Shown: positions 1 through 8,946, counted from the first letter of the stretch. The stretch is 26,318 nucleotides of DNA from JAKFWF01 sp041745515 (GCA_041745515.1 JBGTIU010000057.1:1-26318), one strand, 5' to 3'. Program-made: numbers and translations. The notes: generated by a model not told the origin, from the letters alone.

Positions 1-1
1 C

Positions 2-709
2 GGACAGCGCGTCGAGCAGTCGACAGGCATCGGCGAGCGCGCGCGCGACGTTATCAGTCAGACCACCGGCGAAGCACCCGAGCAACTGCTGCAGAAGCTG
101 AAGGACCTGATTGCGCAGAATCAGCTCGGAGCCGCGGCTGCGGCCGGCGGCCTTGGCGCCGTGGTGCTGGGCACCAGAACCGGACGGGCGGCAGCAGCCG
201 GTGCCGCCAAGCTCGGCGCTGTCGCACTTATTGGCGGGCTGGCTTACAAGGCCTACCAGAACTATGCCGATGGGCGCCCATTGATGGCAGGCGCCAGTAA
301 TTTCGTGACCGACCCGGCCCCGGATGGGTCCGGCTTCGAGCCGCAGGCCTTCACCAACGACACTGCAGTGCTTTGCATTCGCGCCATGATAGCAGCGGCC
401 GCCGCCGATGGCCGCGTCGATGCCTCCGAGCAGCAGAAGATCGCCGGCAGTTTGAAGCAGGCGGGCTTCGAGCAGGCAGCACACGACTTCATCGTTCAGG
501 AGACTGGCAACCCTGCAACCGCCGACGACCTCGCGGCAGCGTGTCAAAACGGAGATCAGGCGGTACAGGTATTCACCGCTGCCCGCATTGCCATCGACCT
601 GGACACACAGGAAGAGAACGACTTCCTCGTCGATCTTGCAGGTAAGCTCGGCCTGGACCCTGGACTTGTCCAACATGTCGACGCCGTCGCCGTCGCGCAG
701 CGGACGTAG
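2..709 (+). CDS. DUF533 / TerB-like membrane-associated protein, 5' end outside window
   Basis: The reading frame is already open at base 2 and ends at TAG 707-709, so the start lies left of the window. The GTG at 161 is inside the protein: in-frame codons before it read as a coherent helical segment (QLLQKLKDLIAQN). A short Ala/Gly-rich hydrophobic stretch follows (AVALIGGLAYKAY), then an acidic linker and a C-terminal alpha-helical domain. That domain carries the TerB-like pattern (IRAMIAAAAADGRVDASEQQ, then a second helix pair containing IDLDTQEENDFLVDLAGKLGL). This is the layout of the DUF533 family, related to YebE, whose biochemical role is unknown. The next gene is convergent, ending 31 bases away. 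The family call is from motif recognition only. Confidence 0.8.
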   Translation, partial: GQRVEQSTGIGERARDVISQTTGEAPEQLLQKLKDLIAQNQLGAAAAAGGLGAVVLGTRTGRAAAAGAAKLGAVALIGGLAYKAYQNYADGRPLMAGASNFVTDPAPDGSGFEPQAFTNDTAVLCIRAMIAAAAADGRVDASEQQKIAGSLKQAGFEQAAHDFIVQETGNPATADDLAAACQNGDQAVQVFTAARIAIDLDTQEENDFLVDLAGKLGLDPGLVQHVDAVAVAQRT

Positions 710-740
710 CCGGGGCAGCAGCCTGCGAGTTATTAAATCG

Positions 741-1880
741 TCAGTTGGCCTTGGTCGCTGGTGCCGATTGAACGGTGGCATCCGGCACAAAGAAGACATC
801 CGCGCGCATGCCGGGCAGCAGTGCTGTCGCCGCACCTTCCAAGTCAATAATAACTTCCAGGGTATCCAAATCGTTCGGCCGGCGGGGACCGCGACTCGCC
901 AAACGGGGCGGCGCAAGCGACTGCGCGAGCGTCGCAATCACGCCATTGAACTCGCGTCCTTGAAATGCATCCGTGCGAACAACCGCCTTCTGACCGACGC
1001 GAACTTTGCTGACATCGCGCTCATCAAGTTCGGCGCGCACGCGCAGACTGCCAAGGTCGCCGATGATGACAAGGTGCGCTTCCGGCGACGGGGCGACCGT
1101 CTCGCCGACCTTCGTATTGACCTGGAGCACGGTGCCATCGATGGCTGCCCGGCTGCGTGCCCGCTCTATCGCGATTTCGGCCAGCAGGAGATCCGTGCGA
1201 GCGGCAATGAGGCCAGCCTCCAGCCGTGTCGGCAAAGGCATATTCGCGGTTGCTTGAATACGGCGTAGGCCCGCACGTTCCTGTTCACTTTTTTCCTTCG
1301 CGGCCGCTACAGCGGTCCGAGCCTTGACAACGTCGCCTTCGCTCGAGGTCGGCGTTGTCCCGCGGCGGCCCGAAATCGCGCGGTCGAGTTCACGACGCGT
1401 TTGAAACAGGCTGCGATCTGCGACAGCCACGGCATCCTCGGCATTACGGCGATCCTGCGCCAATCGCCCTACGGTCTCAGCGTCGCGTTCTCGCCTGCGT
1501 ACGGTCGCTTCGGCGTCGGCGGCGACTAGGCGCGCCTGGGCTTCGTCGTCGTCAACGCGGATCATCAGATCACCCGCTGCGACGCGGTCGTTCATGGCGA
1601 CGAGCACTTCCGCAACACGGCCCGGAACTTGTGTGCCAATCCTGACTTCGCCGCCTTTCGGCTCGATTCGCCCCGGCGCCGACGCGGCCCACGTCGTGAC
1701 CTTGGCAGGTGGCGTTCCGTTAGTTGTCCTCGAAGCGGAAGCGTCCGATGCTGATTTTGCAGCAGCTGGCATCGTCTTTTCGATCTGGCGCCTGCTCGAT
1801 GAATACTGCACCAGCAGGCCAACAGATGCCGCGAGCAATACAGCCGTCAGCACGGCAAACGCCGAACTTAACCTAGACAT
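741..1880 (-). CDS. HlyD/DevB-type membrane fusion protein of an ABC exporter
   Basis: A 379-residue periplasmic adaptor linking an inner-membrane ABC exporter to an outer-membrane channel. Residues about 7-27 form a single N-terminal membrane anchor. A biotinyl-lipoyl-like half-motif follows (APGRIEPKGGEVRIG, PGRVAEVLVAMNDRVAAGD), then a charged coiled-coil hairpin rich in Ala, Arg and Glu (about 110-225). The second lipoyl half is IDGTVLQVNTKVGETV, and a beta-barrel region ends with LLPGMRADVFF. The ATG at 1878-1880 lies inside the end of the upstream ATPase gene (8-base overlap), so it is the last gene of a three-gene operon. The combination with a DevC-type permease and DevA-type ATPase points to the DevBCA exporter group. 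The substrate cannot be read from the sequence; glycolipids are known for the cyanobacterial relatives. Confidence 0.88.
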   Translation of the reverse strand: MSRLSSAFAVLTAVLLAASVGLLVQYSSSRRQIEKTMPAAAKSASDASASRTTNGTPPAKVTTWAASAPGRIEPKGGEVRIGTQVPGRVAEVLVAMNDRVAAGDLMIRVDDDEAQARLVAADAEATVRRRERDAETVGRLAQDRRNAEDAVAVADRSLFQTRRELDRAISGRRGTTPTSSEGDVVKARTAVAAAKEKSEQERAGLRRIQATANMPLPTRLEAGLIAARTDLLLAEIAIERARSRAAIDGTVLQVNTKVGETVAPSPEAHLVIIGDLGSLRVRAELDERDVSKVRVGQKAVVRTDAFQGREFNGVIATLAQSLAPPRLASRGPRRPNDLDTLEVIIDLEGAATALLPGMRADVFFVPDATVQSAPATKAN

Positions 1881-2625
1881 GGACTTTTCGCTTTCTTGTC
1901 TTGTCGTATTTCGTAATGTTTACACGAGCCTCATTGCAACGCTTGTCGCCGACAATCCTGCCATCCTCGATGGCAACGATGCGGTCCGCATAAGGATGTG
2001 TCCTCGGGTCATGCGTGACCGCGAGCACCGCGCGGCTCTTATCCTTCGCAATCTGAGCCAGCAGCGCCATGACGGCCTGGCCGTTCTCGCTGTCGAGGGC
2101 GGCGGTCGGCTCGTCGGCCAGAATGACCGATGGGGCTCCAGACAATGCTCGCGCGACCGCAACCCGCTGTTGTTCGCCGCCACTCATGGTTCGGGGATAG
2201 TTATTGAGCCTGTGCCCGAGCCCGACTTCGCGCAGCGCCATATCGGCCTTGACGCGCGCCTCCTGCGATTTCATGCCTCGCACGTCAAGTGCAAGCAGGA
2301 CGTTCTCCATGGCGGTCAGTGTCGGAAACAGATTGTAGGACTGGAAAATGAAGCCGACATGCCGGCGACGCAGGCTGGCGAGGTCCTCCGGCCCGAGCCC
2401 CTTCAGGCTTTCACCCGCGATCGTCACCTCACCGTCGGTTGGTGTCAGGATGCAACCGAGGATCGACAGCAGTGTCGTCTTGCCGCTGCCCGACGGGCCA
2501 TTGAGCAGGGTCAGTTCGCCCGCATTGAGCGACAGGCTTACACCCTTCAAAGCTCGCACCATCGCTGCGCCCTGCCCCAACTCCTTGACGATATTCGCCG
2601 CCTCGAGAACGCTGCCCGTACTCAT
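1873..2625 (-). CDS. ABC exporter ATP-binding protein, DevA/LolD-like
   Basis: A 250-residue nucleotide-binding subunit that powers the exporter formed with the two flanking gene products. It has a Walker A (GPSGSGKTT), the Q-loop region (GFIFQSYNLFPTLTAMENV), an ABC signature (MSGGEQQRVAVARAL), a Walker B (VILADEPTAALD) and the switch histidine (VLAVTHDPR). The frame is open much further upstream, but the conserved family start is the ATG at 2623-2625, which overlaps the permease stop in an ATGA arrangement. Its own stop overlaps the start of the membrane fusion gene. The MacB/LolD/DevA group is recognised from the short insert-free body and the FIFQSYNLFPTLTAMENV segment. Confidence 0.92.
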   Translation of the reverse strand: MSTGSVLEAANIVKELGQGAAMVRALKGVSLSLNAGELTLLNGPSGSGKTTLLSILGCILTPTDGEVTIAGESLKGLGPEDLASLRRRHVGFIFQSYNLFPTLTAMENVLLALDVRGMKSQEARVKADMALREVGLGHRLNNYPRTMSGGEQQRVAVARALSGAPSVILADEPTAALDSENGQAVMALLAQIAKDKSRAVLAVTHDPRTHPYADRIVAIEDGRIVGDKRCNEARVNITKYDKTRKRKVHV

Positions 2626-3752
2626 CTGCTGAACACCATGGCTGGGTCGATCTTGGTAACTTTTACAATCGCCGATACGGCCGAAACCGCACACATCCCG
2701 AGCGTGATCGCGAACAGAAACACCGCGAGGCCCGGCGTCATGATGATCGGCAAGGCCGTATGCCCGCTGAAAGCGACAACGACCATCGCAATCGCCATGC
2801 CGAGGACGTACCCGATGACCCCGCTCATGGCGGCCTGCACGAGAATGACCTTGATGATATAGCTCGACGAGGAACCGAGCGCGCGCAGTGTCGCAAACTC
2901 GTTCAAGTGATCCTTGGTGCTGGAGTAGAGCGTCTGAGCGACGATAACTACGCCGACTATTAGACCCAGGATTGCCCCGCCGATGAGGGCGACGCCCGCA
3001 CCGGTGGAATACAGCCACTGATCGAGGCTTCGGTCCCGAAACTCCGGTTTGGTCAGCACCTCCGTGCCAGTCAGTCGCGACTTCAAATCGCGGCGAACGC
3101 CTTCGATATCTGCGCCGGGTTGAAGTTGCACCAGAAAGAAGGTGCTGTTTTCGCCAGGCATTCCAAGCAACGCGCGAGCCCGGTTTGCAGTTGTGAAGAT
3201 GTAGGGCGCCATCGTAAACGATCGGATGCCTTCGGTCAGCCCGCGCACGCGGACGCGACCCTGCTCGACTTGCGCTGTGTCGCCGATGCCATCGATTCCG
3301 AGGTCCCGCAGATAACTCTTGTCGACCAGCACCGCGTCGGGCGCCGCCATTAGCGCGGCGTCTGCGCCGGATATGCCCCATGGCGCGAGGCCGCCGTCTT
3401 CGGGATTGGTGCCGACCAGTACGGAGTTCGTGCTGCCGCCGCCGGGCTTGCGCCATTCCGCAAAGGAGACAACCAGCGGGATGACCGCATTGACACCAGG
3501 CGTTGCCAGCGCGGCGTGGCGCTCCCGCGGTGTCAGTATAAGGCCGCCTTCTTCAAAACTCTTCGCGCCGAACGTCGTGATCCAGAGTTCGCCCCTGGCA
3601 TTGTCGATCATGTCGACGATCATCTTCTTAGCGCCGAGATAGACCCCAAGTTGAACCGCAACCAGCACAATCGAAAACAGAATTCCGACCAGGGTCACGA
3701 TCAATCGAATTCGATCGTGGATCAGATTGCGCATCGCCAAAGTCAAAATCAT
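2622..3752 (-). CDS. ABC exporter permease, DevC / FtsX-like
   Basis: A 376-residue inner-membrane permease. The topology is that of the MacB/FtsX group: one N-terminal membrane helix (LIVTLVGILFSIVLVAVQLG), a large periplasmic domain of about 220 residues, and three C-terminal helices (ALIGGAILGLIVGVVIVAQT; a second around IGYVLGMAIAMVVVAF; a third around LAVFLFAITLGMCAVSAVSA). The end reads VTKIDPAMVFSR, typical for these permeases. The frame extends upstream to 3923, but the extra residues look non-coding. The ATG at 3750-3752 gives a DevC-like start (MILTLAMRNLIHDR). It is the first gene of the exporter operon and its TGA overlaps the ATPase ATG. Confidence 0.88.
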   Translation of the reverse strand: MILTLAMRNLIHDRIRLIVTLVGILFSIVLVAVQLGVYLGAKKMIVDMIDNARGELWITTFGAKSFEEGGLILTPRERHAALATPGVNAVIPLVVSFAEWRKPGGGSTNSVLVGTNPEDGGLAPWGISGADAALMAAPDAVLVDKSYLRDLGIDGIGDTAQVEQGRVRVRGLTEGIRSFTMAPYIFTTANRARALLGMPGENSTFFLVQLQPGADIEGVRRDLKSRLTGTEVLTKPEFRDRSLDQWLYSTGAGVALIGGAILGLIVGVVIVAQTLYSSTKDHLNEFATLRALGSSSSYIIKVILVQAAMSGVIGYVLGMAIAMVVVAFSGHTALPIIMTPGLAVFLFAITLGMCAVSAVSAIVKVTKIDPAMVFSR

Positions 3753-4130
3753 TACGCCACTCGCAATTGATTGATCAGGACACGGAATTGCCGCCGACGT
3801 TCGCTGGCGTGCTGTTAACTCACATGACCCCGATATAGAGCGTCTGCAAGGCAGCTGCCACAAGAAGGGACCGACGGCGTTAAGACTGCGGCAACTGGTA
3901 TCGGTCGATGCGTGCGGCATCACGGCCCGCTACCACGTTATTGCCCCTTTTTGCCTCGAATAAGTTCTCGAAACCTCGGGCTGGCCTGCCTTCGGTCCTA
4001 CGCCCCAAGCACCACGGCAGGCAAGACCACAGTTTCAGGCTGCCCGGATCATTGTTTACCGCGAGCGGTGGCCCATATCATCAAAAATCCGAACTGGCTT
4101 CTTCTACCGCTCGTTCAATCCAGGGCTCTC
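3753..4130. other. divergent intergenic region between exporter operon and DUF2147 gene
   Basis: 378 bases without a convincing gene. It must hold the promoters for the leftward exporter operon and the rightward DUF2147 gene, but I could not pick out a good -35/-10 pair. A 7-base inverted repeat (GCCTGCC at 3984-3990, GGCAGGC at 4016-4022) could form a long-loop hairpin. Frames open across this region look like chance extensions of the flanking genes. Confidence 0.5.
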
Positions 4131-4673
4131 ATGTCAAAAATCTTCTCTGTTTACAACCGCTTGCTCAACCAGATGCACCACCGCGTCGCGGCCGCTGCGG
4201 TTCTGATGCTCGCGCTGCTGCCTCACGGCCAAGCGATCGGCCAGCAGGCTCCGACAGTCAATCCGTTCGCGGGTGTCTGGATCGATAATACCGGCGATGG
4301 CGCTATCGAAATCGCACCATGCGGCGACCGCCTGTGCGGCCGCATCGTTTGGCTCAAAGCGCCCAACGACAAGTCAGGACGGCCGCTCACTGATGGCTAC
4401 AACCCCGAAGCTGCGAAGCGCAACCGGCCAATCTGCGGGCTTCCCGTCATCGGCGATCTCAAAGCGCAGCGGAGCGGAGCGTGGGATGCCGGTTGGATCT
4501 ACGATCCGAAAGTCGGGCGATCCTACGACGTCGAGTTGAAGTTGCGGAGCGCCGACCGCCTCCAGGTCACGGGATACCTGGGAACGAAATTCTTCTCCGA
4601 GACGTTCAACTGGACGCGCGCCCCGGCGGCACTGCCACGTTGCACGGCTGGGTTGCTAAATGGCGCGGCGTGA
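4131..4673 (+). CDS. DUF2147 family secreted protein
   Basis: A 180-residue protein with an N-terminal signal peptide (basic start, hydrophobic core VAAAAVLMLALLP, probable cleavage near AIGQQA). The DUF2147 domain begins with NPFAGVWIDNTGDGAIEIAPC and continues through DRLCGRIVWLKAP, the DGYNPEAAKRNRPICGLPV segment and GWIYDPKVGRSYDVELKL to GYLGTKFFSETFNWTR. Members are lipocalin-like periplasmic proteins of unknown function. Four cysteines are present in the mature part, two in the first beta segment. The start chosen is ATG 4131, just before the signal peptide; ATG 4173 would shorten the n-region. Neither has a strong ribosome binding site. Confidence 0.85.
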   Translation: MSKIFSVYNRLLNQMHHRVAAAAVLMLALLPHGQAIGQQAPTVNPFAGVWIDNTGDGAIEIAPCGDRLCGRIVWLKAPNDKSGRPLTDGYNPEAAKRNRPICGLPVIGDLKAQRSGAWDAGWIYDPKVGRSYDVELKLRSADRLQVTGYLGTKFFSETFNWTRAPAALPRCTAGLLNGAA

Positions 4674-4925
4674 AGCTGTGATCCACCGAAGCAAGAGGGC
4701 CCGTCACTATTCGTGTGATTGCCGCGTTGCAGCGTCGCACCGGCAGCTAATGCCGACATGGTAAATATCGCCTAAAACCTGAAAATACAGGCTGTTACGG
4801 GTGGCAAGCCGCTGCCTTGGTGCCAAGCGTCGTGCTGCCGCCCCGTTCAACCCATGCCGCGCTCTTGCTTAAAGTGATTCAGCAAGTTACGAGCGTACGG
4901 CTTTTTTATTGCGAGGAAAACTAGC

Positions 4926-6386
4926 GTGAGGCGTACCCCAATGGCAGGACTGACCACGCGGCCCGTGGTTGCGGAAACACCGCCGCAGGAGGCCCAACAG
5001 ATACCCGTCGCAGGAAAAGCCCCGATCATGACGTCACAAGGAATGATGCAGCGCGCCGCAAAGTCGATTTCTCGAGGGTTCGAACGCACCAAGGCGGCGC
5101 CTAGCCCTGCCGATGAAACCGACGTTTCCTGGCCCTCAGCCCCGCGTTTCGCCGATCTCAAAGTCTATAAGTTCATCAAGAAGCATCGCGACATCGGCAA
5201 AGTGTTCGGCGTCGAGAACCCGTTCTACCGCGAGCATAGTGGACGGCAGGGCGCAACCACGTCGATGGGCGGGAAGACGTTCATCAACTTCGCCTCGTAT
5301 GACTACTTGGGGTTGAACCAAGATCCTTCCGTCGGCGAGGCCGCAAAGACCGCCATCGAGTTGATGGGCACATCTGTTTCGGCGAGCCGCCTCGTTGCCG
5401 GTGAGCGCTCTGTGCACCGCGAGCTCGAGCGGGCATTGGCCGAATTCTACGGCGCGGAGGACTGCCTGTCGTTTGTCAGTGGCCACGCCACGAACGTGTC
5501 CGTCATCAGCACGCTGATGGGACCTGGCGACCTGATCATTCATGATGACCTCGTGCACAACAGCGCGGTGGTCGGATCAAAGTTGTCGCAGGCAACGTGC
5601 GTCAGCTTCCGGCACAACAACCTCGAGTCGCTGGAGGCCATGCTGAAGGAGCATCGCGGCAAGCACTCCCAGGTCCTGATCGTCGTCGAAGGTTTTTACT
5701 CGATGGATGGCGACTACCCGGACTTACCGGGGTTGATTGCGCTCAAACAGCGCTACGGCGCCTGGTTGATGGTCGACGAAGCCCATTCGCTCGGCGTACT
5801 TGGCGCCACCGGCCACGGCATTTTCGAGCACTTTGACGTCGATCCGCGGAGCGTCGATATATGGATGGGCACACTCAGCAAGACGCTCGGTAGCTGCGGC
5901 GGCTATATCGCAGGCAAACGCGAGCTGATTGAAATTTTGAAGTTCCAGGCACCAGGATTTGTCTACTCTGTCGGTTTGTCGCCACCATTGGCCGCTGCCG
6001 CCTTGCGTTCGCTGCGCCTGTTGAAGGCGCAGCCCGAACGGGTGCAGCGCTTGCAGAAGAATGGACGGCTTTTTCTGACCGAGGCGAAGAACGCCGGCCT
6101 GGACACCGGCTCGAGCCAGGGCTACGCAGTGGTACCGGTCATCGTTGGCGACTCGTTGAGGTCCGCCAAATTGACCGAGAAACTCATGAAACGAGGCATC
6201 AACGCGCTGCCGATCTTCTATCCGGCTGTGCCGATGAAAGCTGCGCGCCTGCGCTTTTTCATCACATCCGAACACACTTCGGAGCAGATTTTCGCAACCA
6301 TTCGCGCAGTGCGTGAGGAGCTGGATGCCGGTGACGGCGCCCGGGTGGCTGTCGGCGCTGCCATCAGCCGTCTGGTCGCGCGCTGA
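4926..6386 (+). CDS. PLP-dependent alpha-oxoamine synthase (BioF/KBL/SPT superfamily), stand-alone
   Basis: A 486-residue fold-type I PLP enzyme of the group that condenses an amino acid with an acyl thioester, releasing CO2. The catalytic core starts near residue 110 (INFASYDYLGLNQDP). It contains GTSVSASRLVAGER, the PLP-stacking histidine (LVHNSAVVGSKLS, near residue 211), the PLP-nitrogen aspartate and partner histidine (MVDEAHSLGVLG, near 283) and the Schiff-base lysine (MGTLSKTLGSCGG, near 318). All key residues are intact. The first 100 or so residues are an extension not found in typical BioF. The style (GTSVSASRLVAGER, WMGTLSKTLGSCGGYIAG) is closest to oxoamine synthase domains attached to polyketide synthases, not to biotin BioF or HemA. 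No biotin, sphingolipid or PKS genes are adjacent. Starts at GTG 4926 and ATG 4941 are both possible; a GAGG lies upstream of each. Confidence 0.88.
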   Translation: MRRTPMAGLTTRPVVAETPPQEAQQIPVAGKAPIMTSQGMMQRAAKSISRGFERTKAAPSPADETDVSWPSAPRFADLKVYKFIKKHRDIGKVFGVENPFYREHSGRQGATTSMGGKTFINFASYDYLGLNQDPSVGEAAKTAIELMGTSVSASRLVAGERSVHRELERALAEFYGAEDCLSFVSGHATNVSVISTLMGPGDLIIHDDLVHNSAVVGSKLSQATCVSFRHNNLESLEAMLKEHRGKHSQVLIVVEGFYSMDGDYPDLPGLIALKQRYGAWLMVDEAHSLGVLGATGHGIFEHFDVDPRSVDIWMGTLSKTLGSCGGYIAGKRELIEILKFQAPGFVYSVGLSPPLAAAALRSLRLLKAQPERVQRLQKNGRLFLTEAKNAGLDTGSSQGYAVVPVIVGDSLRSAKLTEKLMKRGINALPIFYPAVPMKAARLRFFITSEHTSEQIFATIRAVREELDAGDGARVAVGAAISRLVAR

Positions 6387-6422
6387 TAAATTCGAAACTT
6401 CTCGGTGCGGCGCGAGTTGATT

Positions 6423-6455
6423 AGGGTGGCAGACTTTGGTCTTGCCACCCTTTTT
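6423..6455 (+). terminator. rho-independent terminator after the oxoamine synthase gene
   Basis: A perfect 9-base stem (AGGGTGGCA at 6423-6431, TGCCACCCT at 6443-6451) with an 11-base loop is followed by a run of T. It lies 37 bases after the stop at 6386 and just before the next gene, so the oxoamine synthase is probably transcribed alone. Confidence 0.85.
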
Positions 6456-6553
6456 GCGTTTTGAAATTGCCGACCCGGGCAAACGCCACTGTTCCTGCGC
6501 AATCACGGCGATATACTCAACGATCGCGCAGCCTCAACACACTGGGTACTGGA

Positions 6554-8452
6554 GTGCTATCGGCCTTGTCACGCAGCATCTTCAGAACAGTGGTGACGTG
6601 CGCGGCGAGTGCGGCCCTATTGACGGCACAGATGTTGCCTGCTTCTGGTCAGACCTCAGTGCAGGTAGCGCAATCGAACGCCATCCCCTCCGGTCATGCG
6701 GGATCTGCGTCCACGCTTCAGGCGGTCGTCATTTCGCGCGCCGAGTACGAGGCCTGCCAGGCGCGCGATGAGGCCGGTTTCAAGACAGCCATCGAGGCGC
6801 TGACGCAGAAGGCGTTGACCAGGGGCCTGACCAGTGTCGATTACAAGTCGGTGGTCGCGGCAGAATGGCGTCGCGGCAATCTGGACGACGTGATCGAAAA
6901 ACGCGTTGACCAGGCTATGGCGGAAGTGCGGGATGAAACCAGCTGGGGCAACCTGCTGCAGTCCCTGGCCTACAAAGAGAAAGCGCAGGAACTGGCAACA
7001 GCGGTCGCCGAGCGCGTCTACAAGTCCGAGGCAATCGGGAATGCAATCGAGAGCCTGGCGGTTGGCGTCGGCGCGCAGATCGGCAGAACGATCGAACTTG
7101 CGACCGTCGATGCCGGCGAGCCCGCGCTTGCCTGCATGCAGGCATTTCTCGGCCCCCGTTACGGCGCAACCATTGCCCGCGTGGTTGCCAAGGACGCCGG
7201 GCGCCAGTTTACGATCGATCCTGGCCAAGGGCGCGCGGCGGTTTCGACCGGTGCGGTGCTGGCCGAAGGCCGCGAAGGGCTTGCGGGATCAATCGTGTTG
7301 CTGGTCCGCCGCCAACTGTCGAACATGGCCGGTCGCATCGGTCAACGCATTGTCGGCGCACTCGTCGGGCGCCTTGTCGCCGTCGTTGCGGGTGGCGTTG
7401 GCGTTGTCCTGATCGCCAAGGACATCTGGGATTTCCGCTACGGCGTATTGCCGATCATCGCATCGGAGATGAAGTCGAGCGAGACCAAGGAAAAGGTCCG
7501 GGAAGAGCTGGTCAAGACGATCTCAGAACAGATCGGCGAACACACGCGCGAAATATCCGCCAAGACGGCAGAACGCGTCGTGGAAATCTGGCAGGAGTTC
7601 CGGCGTGCGCACGCCAAGGTGCTTGAACTTGCCGAACGCAGTGACCCGTTCAAGCGCTTCCTCGATGCGCAAAAGCCTGAGAACCTGCCACGCCTGGACG
7701 AGATGGTCGCAATTGTTCTGGCGTCGGAAGGCGAAGCCGGTGTGCTGAAGCGCCTCGACGACGGCACGCTGCATCAGGCAGTCAGCTCACTTCCCCCGGA
7801 AGCCCTGGCAATAGCGCGTGAAGCCCGTTCGCTCGAAACCGCGCTGCATTGGTCGGCATTGGCTGGCGAGGCCCTGCCGAAGGTCGTCGAGCACGAGATC
7901 CATCGGCGGGCCACGCCACAAGATTTCAGCAAGGCCGCATTGACCCGCGTCCTAGCGCTTGGCGACCGCTTGGCAATCACGCGCCTGGCATCAATCAAGC
8001 GCGCGACGCGCGAAATCTTGTTCGAAGTCGACGATGGCGACCTCAGGAGACTGGGTCGCGGTTTGACGGAAGGTGATCTGGAGACACTCGCCAGCTATAT
8101 GACGGGTCTCGAGAAAGGCGCCGGCCAGCGCGTGCTGCGTGTGGTTGCGCACACTCCGATAAGAATGCAGGCGTTAGCGCCCCCACGAGTGCGCGCCGCA
8201 GTACTGGCGAGCCGCGATCAAACCGCAGCCGTCAATATGATGCTGCGTTCTGCATCCGGGCTCGACCCGAGCACGGTCGCGGCAGACTTCGATCTCGTTT
8301 GGAAAGGCCACGTCAGTGCGATTCTGCTGTGGGAGAAACAGCCCGAAGCAGTCGGAATCCTGGCACTATCGGCATTCTTTGTGCTGATGCTGCTGAAGCG
8401 ATTGCTGTTCGGCCGACGACGGAGGGGCATGTCGGTTGGTGCCGGGAGATAA
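6554..8452 (+). CDS. large signal-peptide and membrane-anchored protein of unknown function
   Basis: About 632 residues from the GTG at 6554. I do not recognise a family. The GTG was chosen because it places a normal signal peptide at the N-terminus (VLSALSRSIFRTVV, hydrophobic AASAALLTAQML, then ASGQT). The frame is open back to TTG 6461, which lies on the terminator of the previous gene and is less likely. A glycine-rich hydrophobic segment lies near residues 265-290 (VGALVGRLVAVVAGGVGVVL). It is followed by a long charged helical region containing KEKVREELVKTISEQIGEHT and then FliG-like leucine-rich helices around DDGDLRRLGRGLTEGDLETL. A last membrane helix near 600-618 is followed by a basic tail (GRRRRG). 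The predicted picture is an envelope protein with large helical domains outside the cytoplasm. The next gene starts 6 bases after its stop. Confidence 0.8.
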   Translation: MLSALSRSIFRTVVTCAASAALLTAQMLPASGQTSVQVAQSNAIPSGHAGSASTLQAVVISRAEYEACQARDEAGFKTAIEALTQKALTRGLTSVDYKSVVAAEWRRGNLDDVIEKRVDQAMAEVRDETSWGNLLQSLAYKEKAQELATAVAERVYKSEAIGNAIESLAVGVGAQIGRTIELATVDAGEPALACMQAFLGPRYGATIARVVAKDAGRQFTIDPGQGRAAVSTGAVLAEGREGLAGSIVLLVRRQLSNMAGRIGQRIVGALVGRLVAVVAGGVGVVLIAKDIWDFRYGVLPIIASEMKSSETKEKVREELVKTISEQIGEHTREISAKTAERVVEIWQEFRRAHAKVLELAERSDPFKRFLDAQKPENLPRLDEMVAIVLASEGEAGVLKRLDDGTLHQAVSSLPPEALAIAREARSLETALHWSALAGEALPKVVEHEIHRRATPQDFSKAALTRVLALGDRLAITRLASIKRATREILFEVDDGDLRRLGRGLTEGDLETLASYMTGLEKGAGQRVLRVVAHTPIRMQALAPPRVRAAVLASRDQTAAVNMMLRSASGLDPSTVAADFDLVWKGHVSAILLWEKQPEAVGILALSAFFVLMLLKRLLFGRRRRGMSVGAGR

Positions 8453-8458
8453 TACTCA

Positions 8459-8791
8459 ATGTTGCTCGTAACGACGGAGACGATCGGCGAAGCCCGTGTG
8501 CTGCACGGCGAACTGGTATTTGCATCGGCGGTTGCCGGCGCCAACATCATTCGCGATATGCGGGAAGCGGTTACGAACTACGTCGGCGGCAATATGACCC
8601 GTTATGAGTTTGTCCTCGACAGGACAATCGAGCGCGCTTTTTCAATCCTGTCCGAACGTGCCAGGGCCAAGGGATACGACGGTGTCTTGGCGATCCGCGT
8701 CTCTCACCCGATGATCACCACTGGCGCGTTGGAAGTCGTCGCGGTCGGCACCGGCTTCAATTATGCCGACAAATCGGACCGGCAAATCTGA
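8459..8791 (+). CDS. YbjQ/UPF0145 family protein (putative heavy-metal-binding domain)
   Basis: A 110-residue protein of the YbjQ family. The features are the start MLLVTTETIGEARVLHG, the core VFASAVAGANIIRDMREAV, the basic or charged helix LDRTIERAFSILSERARAKG and the final strands YDGVLAIRVSHP and VVAVGTGFNY. These small proteins form pentameric assemblies; the heavy-metal-binding label is a family name, and function is not established. It begins 6 bases after the unknown membrane protein and is probably cotranscribed with it, which suggests a shared envelope or stress role (inference). Confidence 0.88.
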   Translation: MLLVTTETIGEARVLHGELVFASAVAGANIIRDMREAVTNYVGGNMTRYEFVLDRTIERAFSILSERARAKGYDGVLAIRVSHPMITTGALEVVAVGTGFNYADKSDRQI

Positions 8792-8946
8792 AAACGAACC
8801 TGTGGGTGTGTGGCCGGGACAACGTGCTACTGCCTTGCAGCGCTGCTAGCCTTTGCTCATCGATTCGATTTTGCCGAAACCAGAACAAGAGGCAGCACAT
8901 GAGCCGTACATTCAGCCCAGCGCGGCACACCACGGAAGGACTGAAC

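Noticed and set aside
1594..2862. Long plus-strand frame (422 residues) opposite the exporter genes
   Set aside because: It lies antisense to clear ABC ATPase and membrane fusion coding sequence and shows no domain; GC-rich DNA often leaves such antisense frames open.
3753..3923. Longer start of the exporter permease at 3923
   Set aside because: The added 57 residues are Cys/Ser/Arg-rich and unlike DevC N-termini, whereas ATG 3752 gives the normal family start.
4926..6386. Identity as 5-aminolevulinate synthase (HemA), given hemB in the same window
   Set aside because: The characteristic motifs are closer to PKS-linked oxoamine synthases, the protein has a long N-terminal extension, and hemB is about 18 kb away with no link.
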